A DNA stretch of 64,000 nucleotides from an uncultured Bacteroidales bacterium. Lineage in GTDB: Bacteria; Bacteroidota; Bacteroidia; Bacteroidales; Muribaculaceae. How positions within the stretch are numbered: the stretch's first letter is position 1; each line of letters opens with the position of its first letter. Position numbers and translations under genes: made by a program. This document shows, piece by piece, positions 38,627 through 48,209 of this stretch. The notes beneath the pieces were generated by a model. It did not search any database, was not told where the DNA came from, and saw only the letters and a program-made list of their open reading frames with translations. The stretch lies in assembly GCA_947072905.1 (NCBI GenBank), contig CAMTKF010000003.1, forward strand, positions 45,135 to 109,134. The letters are read 5' to 3'.

Positions 38627-41101
38627 ATGACAAAACGCAAATGCTTAATGCTGCTATGCTGTATGCTCTGTACAGCGCTTGCAAATGCACAACGCAGCGA
38701 GACCTTACTCAAAAACGACTGGAAGTTCACCCTCGACAGCGTTGCCACCGAGTACTCCGACAAGGACTACAACGATGCCGCCTGGCAGACCGTATCAGTG
38801 CCGCACGACTGGGCCATAACCGGACCTTTCGACCGTAAATACGACCTGCAGAATGTGGCTGTGACTCAAAACGGCGAGAAAGTGGCATCAATGAAAACCG
38901 GCCGCAGCGGTGGTCTGCCCTATATAGGCACCGGATGGTACCGCCGCCGCTTCGACGTGCCGCAGGGCAAGGATGCCACTCTGGTATTTGACGGAGCCAT
39001 GAGCGAAGCCCAAGTGTGGGTCAACGGCCAGAAGGTGGGCGAGTGGCCCAACGGCTACAACTCCTTCCACTTCAATGTGACTCCCTACCTAAACCCCGAC
39101 GGCAAGGACAATGTGGTGGCCGTGCGTCTGCAAAACCGTCCGTACTCCTCGCGCTGGTATCCCGGTGCCGGGCTGTACCGCAACGTTCGTCTGGTGACTA
39201 CCGACCCGGTACACATACCGGTGTGGGGCACTCAGATCACCACTCCGCATGTAAACGACGACTTTGCCACCGTCAAGCTCAACATCAATGTCGACAACGC
39301 CGGAGACAAGACACTGAAACTCGTCACCACCCTCACCGATGCCGATGGCAAGGTAGTGGGACAGCGCACCACCACCGGCAAGCAAAACCACGGCCTGCCT
39401 TTCGAGCATAATCTCGAAATAGAAAAGCCGAACCTGTGGTCGCCCGAATCGCCCTATCTCTACACCGCAACTACCGAGATATTTGACGACAAGAACTCCA
39501 AGCTCGACAGTTATTCATCGCGCTTCGGCGTGCGCACCATCGAGGTTGTGCCCGAACGCGGATTCTACCTCAACGGCAAGCTCCGCAAGTTCCAAGGCGT
39601 ATGCAACCACCACGACCTCGGCCCGCTGGGCGCCGCCATCAACAAGTCGGCCCTGCGCCACCAGCTCGAAATGCTCAAGGATATGGGTGCCGATGCCGTA
39701 CGCACATCTCACAATATGCCTGCCCCCGAGCTGGTAGAGCTGTGCGATGAGATGGGCCTGATGATGATGCTCGAACCATTCGACGAATGGGACATTGCCA
39801 AGTGCAAAAACGGCTACCACCGCTATTTCCAACAGTGGGCCGAACGCGACATGGTGAACATGATACACCAATACCGCAACCACCCGTCGGTGGTGATGTG
39901 GTCGGTGGGCAATGAAGTGCCCACACAGTGCAGCAACGAGGGCTACAAGGTAGCTCGCTTCCTGCAGGACATCTGCCACCGCGAGGACCCCGGTCGCCCC
40001 GTAACCTGCGGCATGGACCAGGTGAGCTGCATCCTGCGCAACGGCTTCGGTGCCATGTTCGACGTACCCGGACTCAATTACCGCGCACATCGCTACAAGG
40101 AAGCCTACGACAAACTGCCTCAGGGCCTTATTCTCGGCTCCGAGACCGCCTCTACAGTAAGCTCGCGCGGCGTGTATAAGTTCCCCGTGCAGGTAACGGG
40201 CAAAGCCATGTATGACGACCACCAGTCATCGAGCTACGACACTGAACATTGCAGCTGGTCGAACATCCCCGAAGAAGACTTTGCCAACGCCGACGACAAC
40301 AAATGGACCATGGGACAATTTGTGTGGACCGGCTTCGACTACCTTGGTGAACCTTCGCCCTACGATACCGACGCATGGCCCAGCCACTCGTCGCTCTTCG
40401 GTATCATCGACCTCGCCTCCATTCCCAAAGACCGCTACTACCTCTACCGCAGTCAGTGGAACAAGAACGACCACACCCTGCACATCCTGCCCCACTGGAC
40501 ATGGCCAGGACGCGAAGGCCAAGTGACACCGGTGATGGTATATACCGACTATCCCGAAGCCGAATTGTTTATCAACGGCAAGAGCCAGGGCCGTCAGAAG
40601 AAGCTCACAGCTGCCGAAGCTGCTGCATCCGACGACAAGATGGCCCTGCTGCGCCGCTACAGACTTATGTGGATGGATGCCGTGTACCAACCCGGCGAAA
40701 TAACTGTGGTGGCATACGACAGCGATGGCAAAAAGGCCGCCGAGTCTACAGTACGCACAGCCGGCAAACCGCATACCCTCAAGCTCGAATGTAGCCGCGA
40801 CTCGCTCAGCGCCAACGGCGAAGACCTTGCCTACATTACTGTGAGCGTGGTCGACAAAAACGGTAATCTCTGCCCTGCCGACTCGCGCGAAGTACGTTTC
40901 AAAGTAAACGGCAACGGCACATTCCGCGCCAACGCCAACGGCGATGCCACCTCGCTCGAACAGTTCCACCTGCCCCACATGAAAGCATTCTCGGGCCAAC
41001 TCACAGCAATTGTACAAAGCTCTGACACACCCGGCACTGTAACCTTGCGTGCTGAAGCCCGTGGCCTTAAACCCGCCACCATCACCATTCCCGTGAAATA
41101 A
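38627..41101 (+). CDS. GH2 beta-galactosidase-like enzyme
   Basis: SVPHDWAITGPF, VRTSHNMPAPELVELCDEMGLMMMLEPFDEWD, NHPSVVMWSVGNEVP, LILGSETASTVS. Confidence 0.93.
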   Translation: MTKRKCLMLLCCMLCTALANAQRSETLLKNDWKFTLDSVATEYSDKDYNDAAWQTVSVPHDWAITGPFDRKYDLQNVAVTQNGEKVASMKTGRSGGLPYIGTGWYRRRFDVPQGKDATLVFDGAMSEAQVWVNGQKVGEWPNGYNSFHFNVTPYLNPDGKDNVVAVRLQNRPYSSRWYPGAGLYRNVRLVTTDPVHIPVWGTQITTPHVNDDFATVKLNINVDNAGDKTLKLVTTLTDADGKVVGQRTTTGKQNHGLPFEHNLEIEKPNLWSPESPYLYTATTEIFDDKNSKLDSYSSRFGVRTIEVVPERGFYLNGKLRKFQGVCNHHDLGPLGAAINKSALRHQLEMLKDMGADAVRTSHNMPAPELVELCDEMGLMMMLEPFDEWDIAKCKNGYHRYFQQWAERDMVNMIHQYRNHPSVVMWSVGNEVPTQCSNEGYKVARFLQDICHREDPGRPVTCGMDQVSCILRNGFGAMFDVPGLNYRAHRYKEAYDKLPQGLILGSETASTVSSRGVYKFPVQVTGKAMYDDHQSSSYDTEHCSWSNIPEEDFANADDNKWTMGQFVWTGFDYLGEPSPYDTDAWPSHSSLFGIIDLASIPKDRYYLYRSQWNKNDHTLHILPHWTWPGREGQVTPVMVYTDYPEAELFINGKSQGRQKKLTAAEAAASDDKMALLRRYRLMWMDAVYQPGEITVVAYDSDGKKAAESTVRTAGKPHTLKLECSRDSLSANGEDLAYITVSVVDKNGNLCPADSREVRFKVNGNGTFRANANGDATSLEQFHLPHMKAFSGQLTAIVQSSDTPGTVTLRAEARGLKPATITIPVK

Positions 41102-41126
41102 ATCACCTGTTAACACACAAACACGA

Positions 41127-41160
41127 GAGACTGTCTAACAAGTTCAGGCAGTCTCTTTTT
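41127..41160 (+). terminator. Stem-loop terminator after the GH2 gene
   Basis: AGAGACTGtC...GcCAGTCTCT followed by TTTTT. Confidence 0.85.
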
Positions 41161-41161
41161 T

Positions 41162-41383
41162 ATGGCTAAAATTGAGAGATACAACTGCGTTACAACCCAC
41201 ACCGCCCGGCGCAGCGGCATAACCAACATGTATCTCTCCCACAAATTCACCATAGTCCGGATGATGCACGTCAGCGGTCACAAAACACAGAAAACTTTCA
41301 TTGACAACATCGAGCTATCCTCCGACGAGATCACCGACGAGATAGACGCAATCGTCAACGCCAACAAGGGCGAAATCTTCTGA
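41162..41383 (+). pseudogene. Truncated tyrosine recombinase (integrase) C-terminus
   Basis: TTHTARRSGITNMYLSHKFTIVRMMHVSGHKTQKTFIDNIELSSDEI resembles the C-terminal catalytic region; no N-terminal or core domain present. Confidence 0.75.
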
Positions 41384-41387
41384 TATA

Positions 41388-41430
41388 TTGGATTATACGA
41401 TTGATAATCCAAATAAATTTTGTACATTTG
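41388..41430 (+). promoter_or_regulatory. Palindromic operator overlapping a predicted promoter
   Basis: TTGGATTAT-N7-ATAATCCAA at 41388-41412; TTG(41401)-N19-TACATTTG(41423-41430). Confidence 0.5.
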
Positions 41431-41470
41431 CGGCGAGTATTAACTTTTTTGAGCCGCGAGCACTTCGTGG

Positions 41471-42076
41471 TTGCAATCTATGAACGATCTTACAGTATCA
41501 AATATCGAGCGGCAGAATGTACTGAACAACCGCTATGCCGTCGATGCCCTTCAAGAAAATCTCGGTTTTACCGGGATGCTCTTTGAGGGCGAATACCGCT
41601 TTACCAAGAAAATGGTAGCGGAATTTTATGACGTTGAGGAACGAACCATTGAACGCCTGTTGGTAGACTATGGGGAGGAACTTAGACATAACGGATATGT
41701 TTTAAGTAAGGGTAAGCAACTGAAAGAATTTAAGTTACAGTTTGCTCCCGTCATAAATGTCGGGAGCAAAACTACTCAACTTGGTCTATTTAATTTCAGA
41801 GCCGTACTGAACGTTGGCATGTTGCTTACCGAGAGTGAAAAGGCCAAACAAGTCCGCACCCGTATTCTTGATATTGTCATCGCTACCATCAACAGACGAG
41901 CCGGAGGTGGAACCAAGTACATCAACACTCGCGATATTGACTTTCTTCCTGCTGCTATTGAAGAAGATAATTACCGTAAGAATTTCACGACGGCAGTCGG
42001 AAAATATGTCCAAGGTCATAAGACATTCAAATATGCCCAAATAACCGACCTTTTCCATTTTGGAAAAGGTCGTTAG
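41471..42076 (+). CDS. RhuM-like DNA-binding protein, possibly truncated at the C-terminus
   Basis: RYAVDALQENLGFTGMLFEGEYRFTKKMVAEFYDVEERTIERLLVDYGEELRHNGY; ends inside a perfect inverted repeat. Confidence 0.65.
   Translation: MQSMNDLTVSNIERQNVLNNRYAVDALQENLGFTGMLFEGEYRFTKKMVAEFYDVEERTIERLLVDYGEELRHNGYVLSKGKQLKEFKLQFAPVINVGSKTTQLGLFNFRAVLNVGMLLTESEKAKQVRTRILDIVIATINRRAGGGTKYINTRDIDFLPAAIEEDNYRKNFTTAVGKYVQGHKTFKYAQITDLFHFGKGR
42046..42072. repeat. Perfect inverted repeat at the 3' end of the RhuM-like ORF
   Basis: CGACCTTTTCC-ATTTT-GGAAAAGGTCG. Confidence 0.85.
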
Positions 42077-42156
42077 ATATAGACGTTATTCCGGATGATT
42101 TTTTCTCCCAAGCCTTTCTCTCAGTGGCAATTTTTCTTTTCGATGGTCTATATACA

Positions 42157-42192
42157 AAGGCTCTCGCGCTGAATTTCAGCATGAAAGCCTTA
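42157..42192 (+). terminator. Stem-loop downstream of the RhuM-like ORF
   Basis: AAGGCT...GCTGAA-T-TTCAGC...AGCCTT followed by ATTTTT. Confidence 0.6.
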
Positions 42193-42196
42193 TTTT

Positions 42197-42901
42197 TCAC
42201 TGCTTACTTATATCTTCTATCACCAGCCCGGCCAGGGTAAGGCCGAATATGGCAGTGGTGTGTGCAAAGGTGCCGTTGGCGCCGTCGGGGCTTTCAATAG
42301 GCTGTGCTATACGCTCGGGCGAGTAAACACATTTGAACTTACGCTTGGGAAACACGCCTGTGCGCTTGAAGCGTTGCCGCAACGCGCGGGCCAAAGGATC
42401 GCCCTGCACCTTCCAGAATTCAGTGGTCGAAATCATGGATGCGTGGAGCTTGCGGGCCGCTCCCATTGATGAGAACAACTTAGCCCGCGAGGCAGTGGCA
42501 CGTATGATCAGTTCGGCCTTGCATGCCAGTGAGTCTATGGCATCTATCACATAGTCGTATGAATCGAGGTCGTAGGTATCGGCATTTTCGGGCGAATAAA
42601 AGTCGGATATCATGGTGAGGTCGAGCTGCGGATTTATGTCGAGCAGACGGCGACCAAGTACCTCCACCTTAGGCTCACCCACAGCCGAGACCGTGGCCGG
42701 CAACTGGCGGTTGATATTGCTCATGGCCACTACATCGCGGTCGATGATGGTGATATGGCCTATGCCGGTACGCACCAGGGCTTCGACACACCACGAACCT
42801 ACGCCGCCCACGCCCACCACCAGCACACGCGCAGCCTGTAGCCGGGCCATCATCTCGGGCCCGGCTACAAGCATGGTGCGTTGGAATATACTTTCGGTCA
42901 T
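42197..42901 (-). CDS. tcdA: tRNA threonylcarbamoyladenosine dehydratase (ThiF-like)
   Basis: VLVVGVGGVGSWCVEALVRTGIGHITIIDRDVVAMSNINRQLPA. Confidence 0.93.
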   Translation of the reverse strand: MTESIFQRTMLVAGPEMMARLQAARVLVVGVGGVGSWCVEALVRTGIGHITIIDRDVVAMSNINRQLPATVSAVGEPKVEVLGRRLLDINPQLDLTMISDFYSPENADTYDLDSYDYVIDAIDSLACKAELIIRATASRAKLFSSMGAARKLHASMISTTEFWKVQGDPLARALRQRFKRTGVFPKRKFKCVYSPERIAQPIESPDGANGTFAHTTAIFGLTLAGLVIEDISKQ

Positions 42902-42907
42902 TCCGGC

Positions 42908-44107
42908 TTACATATCTTCCTCTATTGAGAAAGGATCGTCGTCGGGAAGGGTTGAGTCGAAGTCGAGTTCGGCTTTGGCGCCCTTGGGAGCGTCGGCAGC
43001 AGCGGGAGCAGCGGCTTCAGCGGTTTCTTCAATGGCTTTCTTGGCCATTTTGGCGCGGGGATTCTTGTCGGCCACCTTCATGGCTTCGAGAATCTTGGCC
43101 GAGAGTTCTTCGGCAAGTTCGGGATTGTCGTCAATGGTACGTTTGGCGGCATCGCGACCCTGAGCGAGCTTGTTGCCGTTGTAACTGAACCACGAACCAC
43201 TCTTGCTGATGATGCCGTGTTCAACACCGAGGTCAACGATTTCGCCGCTCTTTGAGATACCTTCGCCAAACATGATGTCGAATTCAGCGCGACGGAAGGG
43301 GGGAGCCACCTTGTTTTTCACCACCTTAACGGCAGCACGACGGCCAAGCACTTCCTCACCATCCTTGATAGTGGAGCGCGAACGAATGTCGAGACGTACC
43401 GAGGCGTAGAACTTCAGGGCGTTACCACCGGTAGTGGTTTCTGACGGGCCGAACATCACACCAATCTTTTCGCGCAGCTGGTTGATGAAGATGCAGCAGG
43501 TGTTGGTGCGCGAGATGGCTCCGGTGAGCTTGCGCATGGCCTGCGACATAAGGCGGGCCTGCAGGCCTACGTTGCGGTCGCCCATATCGCCTTCGATCTC
43601 GCCCTTGGGGGTAAGGGCTGCAACAGAGTCAACCACCAGGATGTCGATTGCCGACGAGCGAATGAGCTGTTCGGCTATCTCAAGAGCCTGCTCGCCGTTG
43701 TCGGGCTGAGCCATGAACAGATTGTTGATGTCAACACCGAGGCTTTGTGCGTAAAAACGATCGAAAGCGTGCTCGGCGTCGATGATAGCGGCTATACCGC
43801 CACGCTTCTGCGCTTCGGCTATGGCGTGTATGGCCAATGTTGTCTTACCCGAAGATTCCGGGCCGAAGATTTCGATGATTCTGCCACGGGGATAACCTCC
43901 CACGCCCAGAGCATAGTCAAGGCCTACCGAGCCCGAGGGGATAACCTCAACATCTTCAATCGACTCGTCGCCGAGTTTCATGATCGAGCCTCTGCCAAAG
44001 TCTTTTTCTATCTTGCTCAAAGCCTGAGCCAGAGCCTCGCGGCGAGCTGCCTGAGGGTCGGTTGCTGCGGCTTTACCCTTTTTAGGGGCTTTTTCGGGTT
44101 TTTCCAT
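42908..44107 (-). CDS. recA: Recombinase RecA
   Basis: [78 protein letters not shown]. Confidence 0.99.
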   Translation of the reverse strand: MEKPEKAPKKGKAAATDPQAARREALAQALSKIEKDFGRGSIMKLGDESIEDVEVIPSGSVGLDYALGVGGYPRGRIIEIFGPESSGKTTLAIHAIAEAQKRGGIAAIIDAEHAFDRFYAQSLGVDINNLFMAQPDNGEQALEIAEQLIRSSAIDILVVDSVAALTPKGEIEGDMGDRNVGLQARLMSQAMRKLTGAISRTNTCCIFINQLREKIGVMFGPSETTTGGNALKFYASVRLDIRSRSTIKDGEEVLGRRAAVKVVKNKVAPPFRRAEFDIMFGEGISKSGEIVDLGVEHGIISKSGSWFSYNGNKLAQGRDAAKRTIDDNPELAEELSAKILEAMKVADKNPRAKMAKKAIEETAEAAAPAAADAPKGAKAELDFDSTLPDDDPFSIEEDM

Positions 44108-44223
44108 TTTATATCGAGTTTAAGTTATTATTCAGGTATTAAAAATACAATTTTTGATAGTACAAAGTTATGGACGTATATGTGCAATTACGTGGTACAA
44201 CCTTGTTAAAATACGCAAAAGAA

Positions 44224-44871
44224 TCAATCCTGCAGCCCCATAGCATGCAGGCGCGAGAACATATCTACCAAAGCCTCAGACGGTGCTGAAGCGTCGGCTA
44301 CAACAGCATCATCGGCCGTGCGGGCTGTATCTTGCGTATATCGGCGTGCGCCCTCGGCTATTGCTTCATAGCGGGCTATATCGTGAGCTGCCGGCGAGTA
44401 TGCTTCCTTAAAGCGGTTGAGTACTCCAAGATATAATTCAGACTCCATGCGCAATATGGCCTTGGCATGCGGCTGGCCGAAGCTGTCATCTGCCACTGTC
44501 TGACGCAATTCCACACAGCCGAGCAGATAGCGGGCATGCAGGTCAAGATATATCAATCCCAGAGCCACGGTATCGGCACCGGCCATGTCGGCACTCACGA
44601 GCATCGACAGCGCTGTGGCCATGGCAGTATTGCGCAGGCGATTCATGGCCAAAGCCTCGAGGTGGGCGCTTCCTATGAGCATGAAGTCGGCCACGGCGCG
44701 GTCTATCACCTCGCGTGGTTCCTTGTGCACGCAGGCGGTTTTCCATGCCGTGTCGTATTTCACCACGGTATCGCCCGATGAGCGCATGAACGCATCGGGG
44801 TCGTAAACTTCTGAATACAAGCGGCTGTAATCGCCGTAAGCCTCGGCCGAGGGTGAGATTTTGCAGTACAT
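44224..44871 (-). CDS. Hypothetical protein
   Basis: 215 aa ORF in the recA-pfkA minus-strand block; overlaps the preceding gene by 1 nt. Confidence 0.65.
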   Translation of the reverse strand: MYCKISPSAEAYGDYSRLYSEVYDPDAFMRSSGDTVVKYDTAWKTACVHKEPREVIDRAVADFMLIGSAHLEALAMNRLRNTAMATALSMLVSADMAGADTVALGLIYLDLHARYLLGCVELRQTVADDSFGQPHAKAILRMESELYLGVLNRFKEAYSPAAHDIARYEAIAEGARRYTQDTARTADDAVVADASAPSEALVDMFSRLHAMGLQD

Positions 44872-46874
44872 TATCTTCTCAAATTATTATTTGAGGCAGG
44901 CTTCAAGCCACCTACGCCACGCCTTCCGCCACTGCCTTTGTTACTGTTGCTGTTATTGTTTCTGTTGCCGAATCCGCCGCCCATGAATTCGTCTTCTTCA
45001 TCCTCATTCTTTATTTCCTCGCGCGGGTCACGCTCGCCACGCTTGAGTTTGGGCTTGTTCTTGAGCAATGCGTATGGCTTCTGGCGGTCGAGCGGTGTTT
45101 CGTAGATATTCCACTGCTGTTCCACGTCCCAGTTGCGTTTCAACTCAATTTTAGAAGGATAATAGGCAACTTCTTCGGGCTGAATTGAGTCGAGTTTGCC
45201 GGTGGTCCACTTGCCGTCGCCGTTGGTGTCGAAGAACACACGGGCGTAGTAAACTGCCGGAGCAAGGTACTTGAACTTTGCCCTGCCGTCAACCACACGT
45301 TGCTCCGCCACAGGCTCGTCCGACGAATTGAGCAGCTGCACTATGGTAGTGGAGTCGGCTCCCTGCAACACAAAGTCGAGGTTGCTGTAGTCTGACAGGC
45401 TGCGCACATTGAACTCGGTACTTACCGGGCGGTTGTGCTCGCCGTAAATACTTACAACAGCGGCCGAATCCACCGACAGACGATATTTGTCGCCGGGAAT
45501 CCACTCGGTGCTGATAACGCTTGTAAATACGGGATTTAGAGAGTCGGGCACGATGTTCCAGCCATTTATCGGCATCCACAGGGTGTCTACCTGATGTTCG
45601 AGCCTTACAGCCGAGGTGTCGAGCGACACAAGGGGCTGGTCGACTTTGAATTTCAAGGGTGAATACACCTCCTGCACACCGCCGTTGAGCTGCAGGTCAA
45701 ATTTGAGCAGGTCGTATCGTGGAGGCAGTGTATCGGCTTCGATTTCTTTTTTGCTGCGACGAGGATTCTTGAAATAGAAGCGCAGTGTGTCGGTAGTCCA
45801 TACCATACGCTCGAGCGAATCGGGCTTCTGATAGCGCACCGACAGGCGCAGCGAGTCGGTGTTGATCACCATTGTGTCTGACAGCCACACATCAATGGTA
45901 TCCTTGGTGAGCGAAGCCACAGTGGTGGCCCAATGGTCGGATGTAAGACCGCGCAGCGACTCATCTGTGGGGCCATCGACTATGCGTATCTCGGGCATGG
46001 AATCGGACGGTGCGCCAAACTCTATGTTAACCTTGCGACGCTCGGGGCGTTTGTATTCCTTGATATACTGAGCCTTGTAATCTTCGTTGAACCAGTTGAG
46101 CAGAATATCATTTGGCAGGAACATGGTGCCGGGTCGGGTTACGAGCGAGTCGCCCCCGGTAGAGCTGTACAGGGTGTCGGTGACGGTGATTGCCTCGGTT
46201 GACGGAACTATAAGCTCGTCGAGATATGCCACGTCCTCAGAGCGGTCCCAGTGCCAGTCGCGGTTGATATCGTTGAGCATGTACACGCGGTATGTGCCCG
46301 GGGCGAGATTGCGAATGGTAAACATGCCGTACTGGTTGGTACGGGCAATGCGGTCGGGTGGCAGAGTGCGTATGGCGGTATCGGAGAGGTTTGAATACGC
46401 TGCAACGAGCACACCCTGGGCGGGCTCGAGATTTGAAGCGCCAAGCACCATGCCAGACACCCTCATGGTGTCAATCGACTCGCCGGTGGAGAAGTCGAGG
46501 GCAAAACCGTCGAGCACGTTGCCTTCGTTCAGATCCTTGATGGCATCGGCAAAGTCGATGGTATATGTAGTGTTGGCCTTCATGGTATCGCGTATCTGCA
46601 CCCTGACGTTGCGGCCGTTGGCCGAAATCTGCGGAGCTTCGAGCTGCACGGGCGAAATCACTACTTTGTTGAACGCGTCTTCGAGCTGCACATTCTCGTT
46701 GAAGACGATGGTGATATTCCGGCCGTCTACGTTCAAGGCTCCCGGAGCGGGATTTGAACGCACATACACAGGGGGCTGCTCGTCGCGGGCACCCCCGTCG
46801 GGACGGCCTATGCTGGCACAGGCCGTCAGAATCATCGTTGCCACGAGAATGGGAAGGGCGTACAGTGATTTCAT
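44871..46874 (-). CDS. Ig-like (SbsA/Big_5-type) domain lipoprotein
   Basis: LTACASIGRPDGGARDEQPPVYVRSNPAPGALNVDGRNITIVFNENVQLEDAFNKVVISP. Confidence 0.88.
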   Translation of the reverse strand: MKSLYALPILVATMILTACASIGRPDGGARDEQPPVYVRSNPAPGALNVDGRNITIVFNENVQLEDAFNKVVISPVQLEAPQISANGRNVRVQIRDTMKANTTYTIDFADAIKDLNEGNVLDGFALDFSTGESIDTMRVSGMVLGASNLEPAQGVLVAAYSNLSDTAIRTLPPDRIARTNQYGMFTIRNLAPGTYRVYMLNDINRDWHWDRSEDVAYLDELIVPSTEAITVTDTLYSSTGGDSLVTRPGTMFLPNDILLNWFNEDYKAQYIKEYKRPERRKVNIEFGAPSDSMPEIRIVDGPTDESLRGLTSDHWATTVASLTKDTIDVWLSDTMVINTDSLRLSVRYQKPDSLERMVWTTDTLRFYFKNPRRSKKEIEADTLPPRYDLLKFDLQLNGGVQEVYSPLKFKVDQPLVSLDTSAVRLEHQVDTLWMPINGWNIVPDSLNPVFTSVISTEWIPGDKYRLSVDSAAVVSIYGEHNRPVSTEFNVRSLSDYSNLDFVLQGADSTTIVQLLNSSDEPVAEQRVVDGRAKFKYLAPAVYYARVFFDTNGDGKWTTGKLDSIQPEEVAYYPSKIELKRNWDVEQQWNIYETPLDRQKPYALLKNKPKLKRGERDPREEIKNEDEEDEFMGGGFGNRNNNSNSNKGSGGRRGVGGLKPASNNNLRR

Positions 46875-46880
46875 AGCTTA

Positions 46881-47861
46881 TTATATAGAGAGACGACGCA
46901 GAGTGTTGAGCAGTTCGCGGTTGATGGGTTTGTCGTTCTTGATAGCCTTTGAGAAGGGTACATACACGATTTCGTCGTTCTTTATACCGATCATCACGTT
47001 GCGCTGGTCTTCAAGCAGAGCATCAATGGCGGCTGCGCCCATGCGCGAAGCCAGAATGCGGTCGTGGGCGGTGGGAGAACCGCCGCGCTGCAGGTGTCCG
47101 AGTATCGACACACGCACATCGTAGCCGGGGAATTCGGTCTTCACACGCTGAGCCATGCCCATGGCACCGCCGGTAACGGGGCTTTCGGCCACGAGCACGA
47201 TTGATGAGTTCTTAGACTTGCGGAAGCCGTTCTGTATGAGTTCGGCCAACTGGTCGACCTCGGTTGAGATTTCGGGAATGATGGCAGCCTCGGCACCCGA
47301 TGCTATGGCACCGTTGAGGGCGAGGAAGCCTGCGTCGCGACCCATAACCTCAATGAAGAACAGACGCTCGTGGCTGGTGGCGGTGTCGCGGATTTTATCG
47401 ACACATTCCATGATTGTGTTCAGGGCGGTGTCGTAGCCTATGGTGGTGTCGGTGCCATAGAGGTCGTTGTCTATGGTACCGGGCAGACCTATGCAGGGCA
47501 AATTAAATTCGTTGGCAAAAATGCGTGCACCGGTGAGCGAGCCGTCGCCGCCAATCACTACCAGCGCATCAATTTCGTGACGACGCAATACGTCGTAGGC
47601 CAGCTGACGGCCTTCGGGAGTCTGGAATTCCTTGCAACGGGCAGTTTTGAGTATAGTACCGCCCTGCTGTATGATATTGGAAACATTCTGGGTGTGGAAA
47701 TCTACAATCTCGTCGCTGATGAGACCACGGTAGCCACGGTAAATACCCTTGACCTTGAGACCACTGAAAATAGCCGCACGTGTCACGGCGCGAATAGCAG
47801 CGTTCATGCCCGGTGCATCACCTCCGGATGTAAGAATGCCTACACATTTAATCTCTGACAT
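46881..47861 (-). CDS. pfkA: ATP-dependent 6-phosphofructokinase
   Basis: [58 protein letters not shown]. Confidence 0.98.
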   Translation of the reverse strand: MSEIKCVGILTSGGDAPGMNAAIRAVTRAAIFSGLKVKGIYRGYRGLISDEIVDFHTQNVSNIIQQGGTILKTARCKEFQTPEGRQLAYDVLRRHEIDALVVIGGDGSLTGARIFANEFNLPCIGLPGTIDNDLYGTDTTIGYDTALNTIMECVDKIRDTATSHERLFFIEVMGRDAGFLALNGAIASGAEAAIIPEISTEVDQLAELIQNGFRKSKNSSIVLVAESPVTGGAMGMAQRVKTEFPGYDVRVSILGHLQRGGSPTAHDRILASRMGAAAIDALLEDQRNVMIGIKNDEIVYVPFSKAIKNDKPINRELLNTLRRLSI

Positions 47862-48008
47862 AATACCTTATATTAATTGAAACATTTTATGCGGAATATT
47901 TGGAAAAGACTTGCATTCCAAGTTGCAAAGTTAAGATTTCATCTCCAAATAAGACTTGTCTTTTTCCACTTTTTTATGTCCTGATTCGTTTTTTTCTTTA
48001 TGTATAGG

Positions 48009-48132
48009 TATAAAACCCAACGTAGCGACTGCCTCACGGCGTCGCTACGTTAGATATAAACCAATCATTATCACATTTCTTACAATGGGAAAAGCTTTGT
48101 TTGCCTTTCTGTATTGTAAACGTTCTGTAACA
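48009..48132 (+). repeat. Dispersed structured element, copy 1
   Basis: TATAAAACCCAACGTAGCGACTGCCTCACGGCGTCGCTACGTTAGATATAAACCAATCATTATCACATTTCTTACAATGGGAAAAGCT... near-identical to copy 2. Confidence 0.9.
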
Positions 48133-48209
48133 TAAAAAAGGTTCATCACCCCTCATATTTTTTTTAAATATTTTCTTTTTATATCTTACAAAGCCTTAAC
48201 TTTGCACAG

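Noticed and set aside
46087-47124. 345-aa plus-strand ORF antisense to the Ig-like lipoprotein and pfkA
   Set aside because: Ser/Arg-rich antisense artefact spanning two well-supported genes
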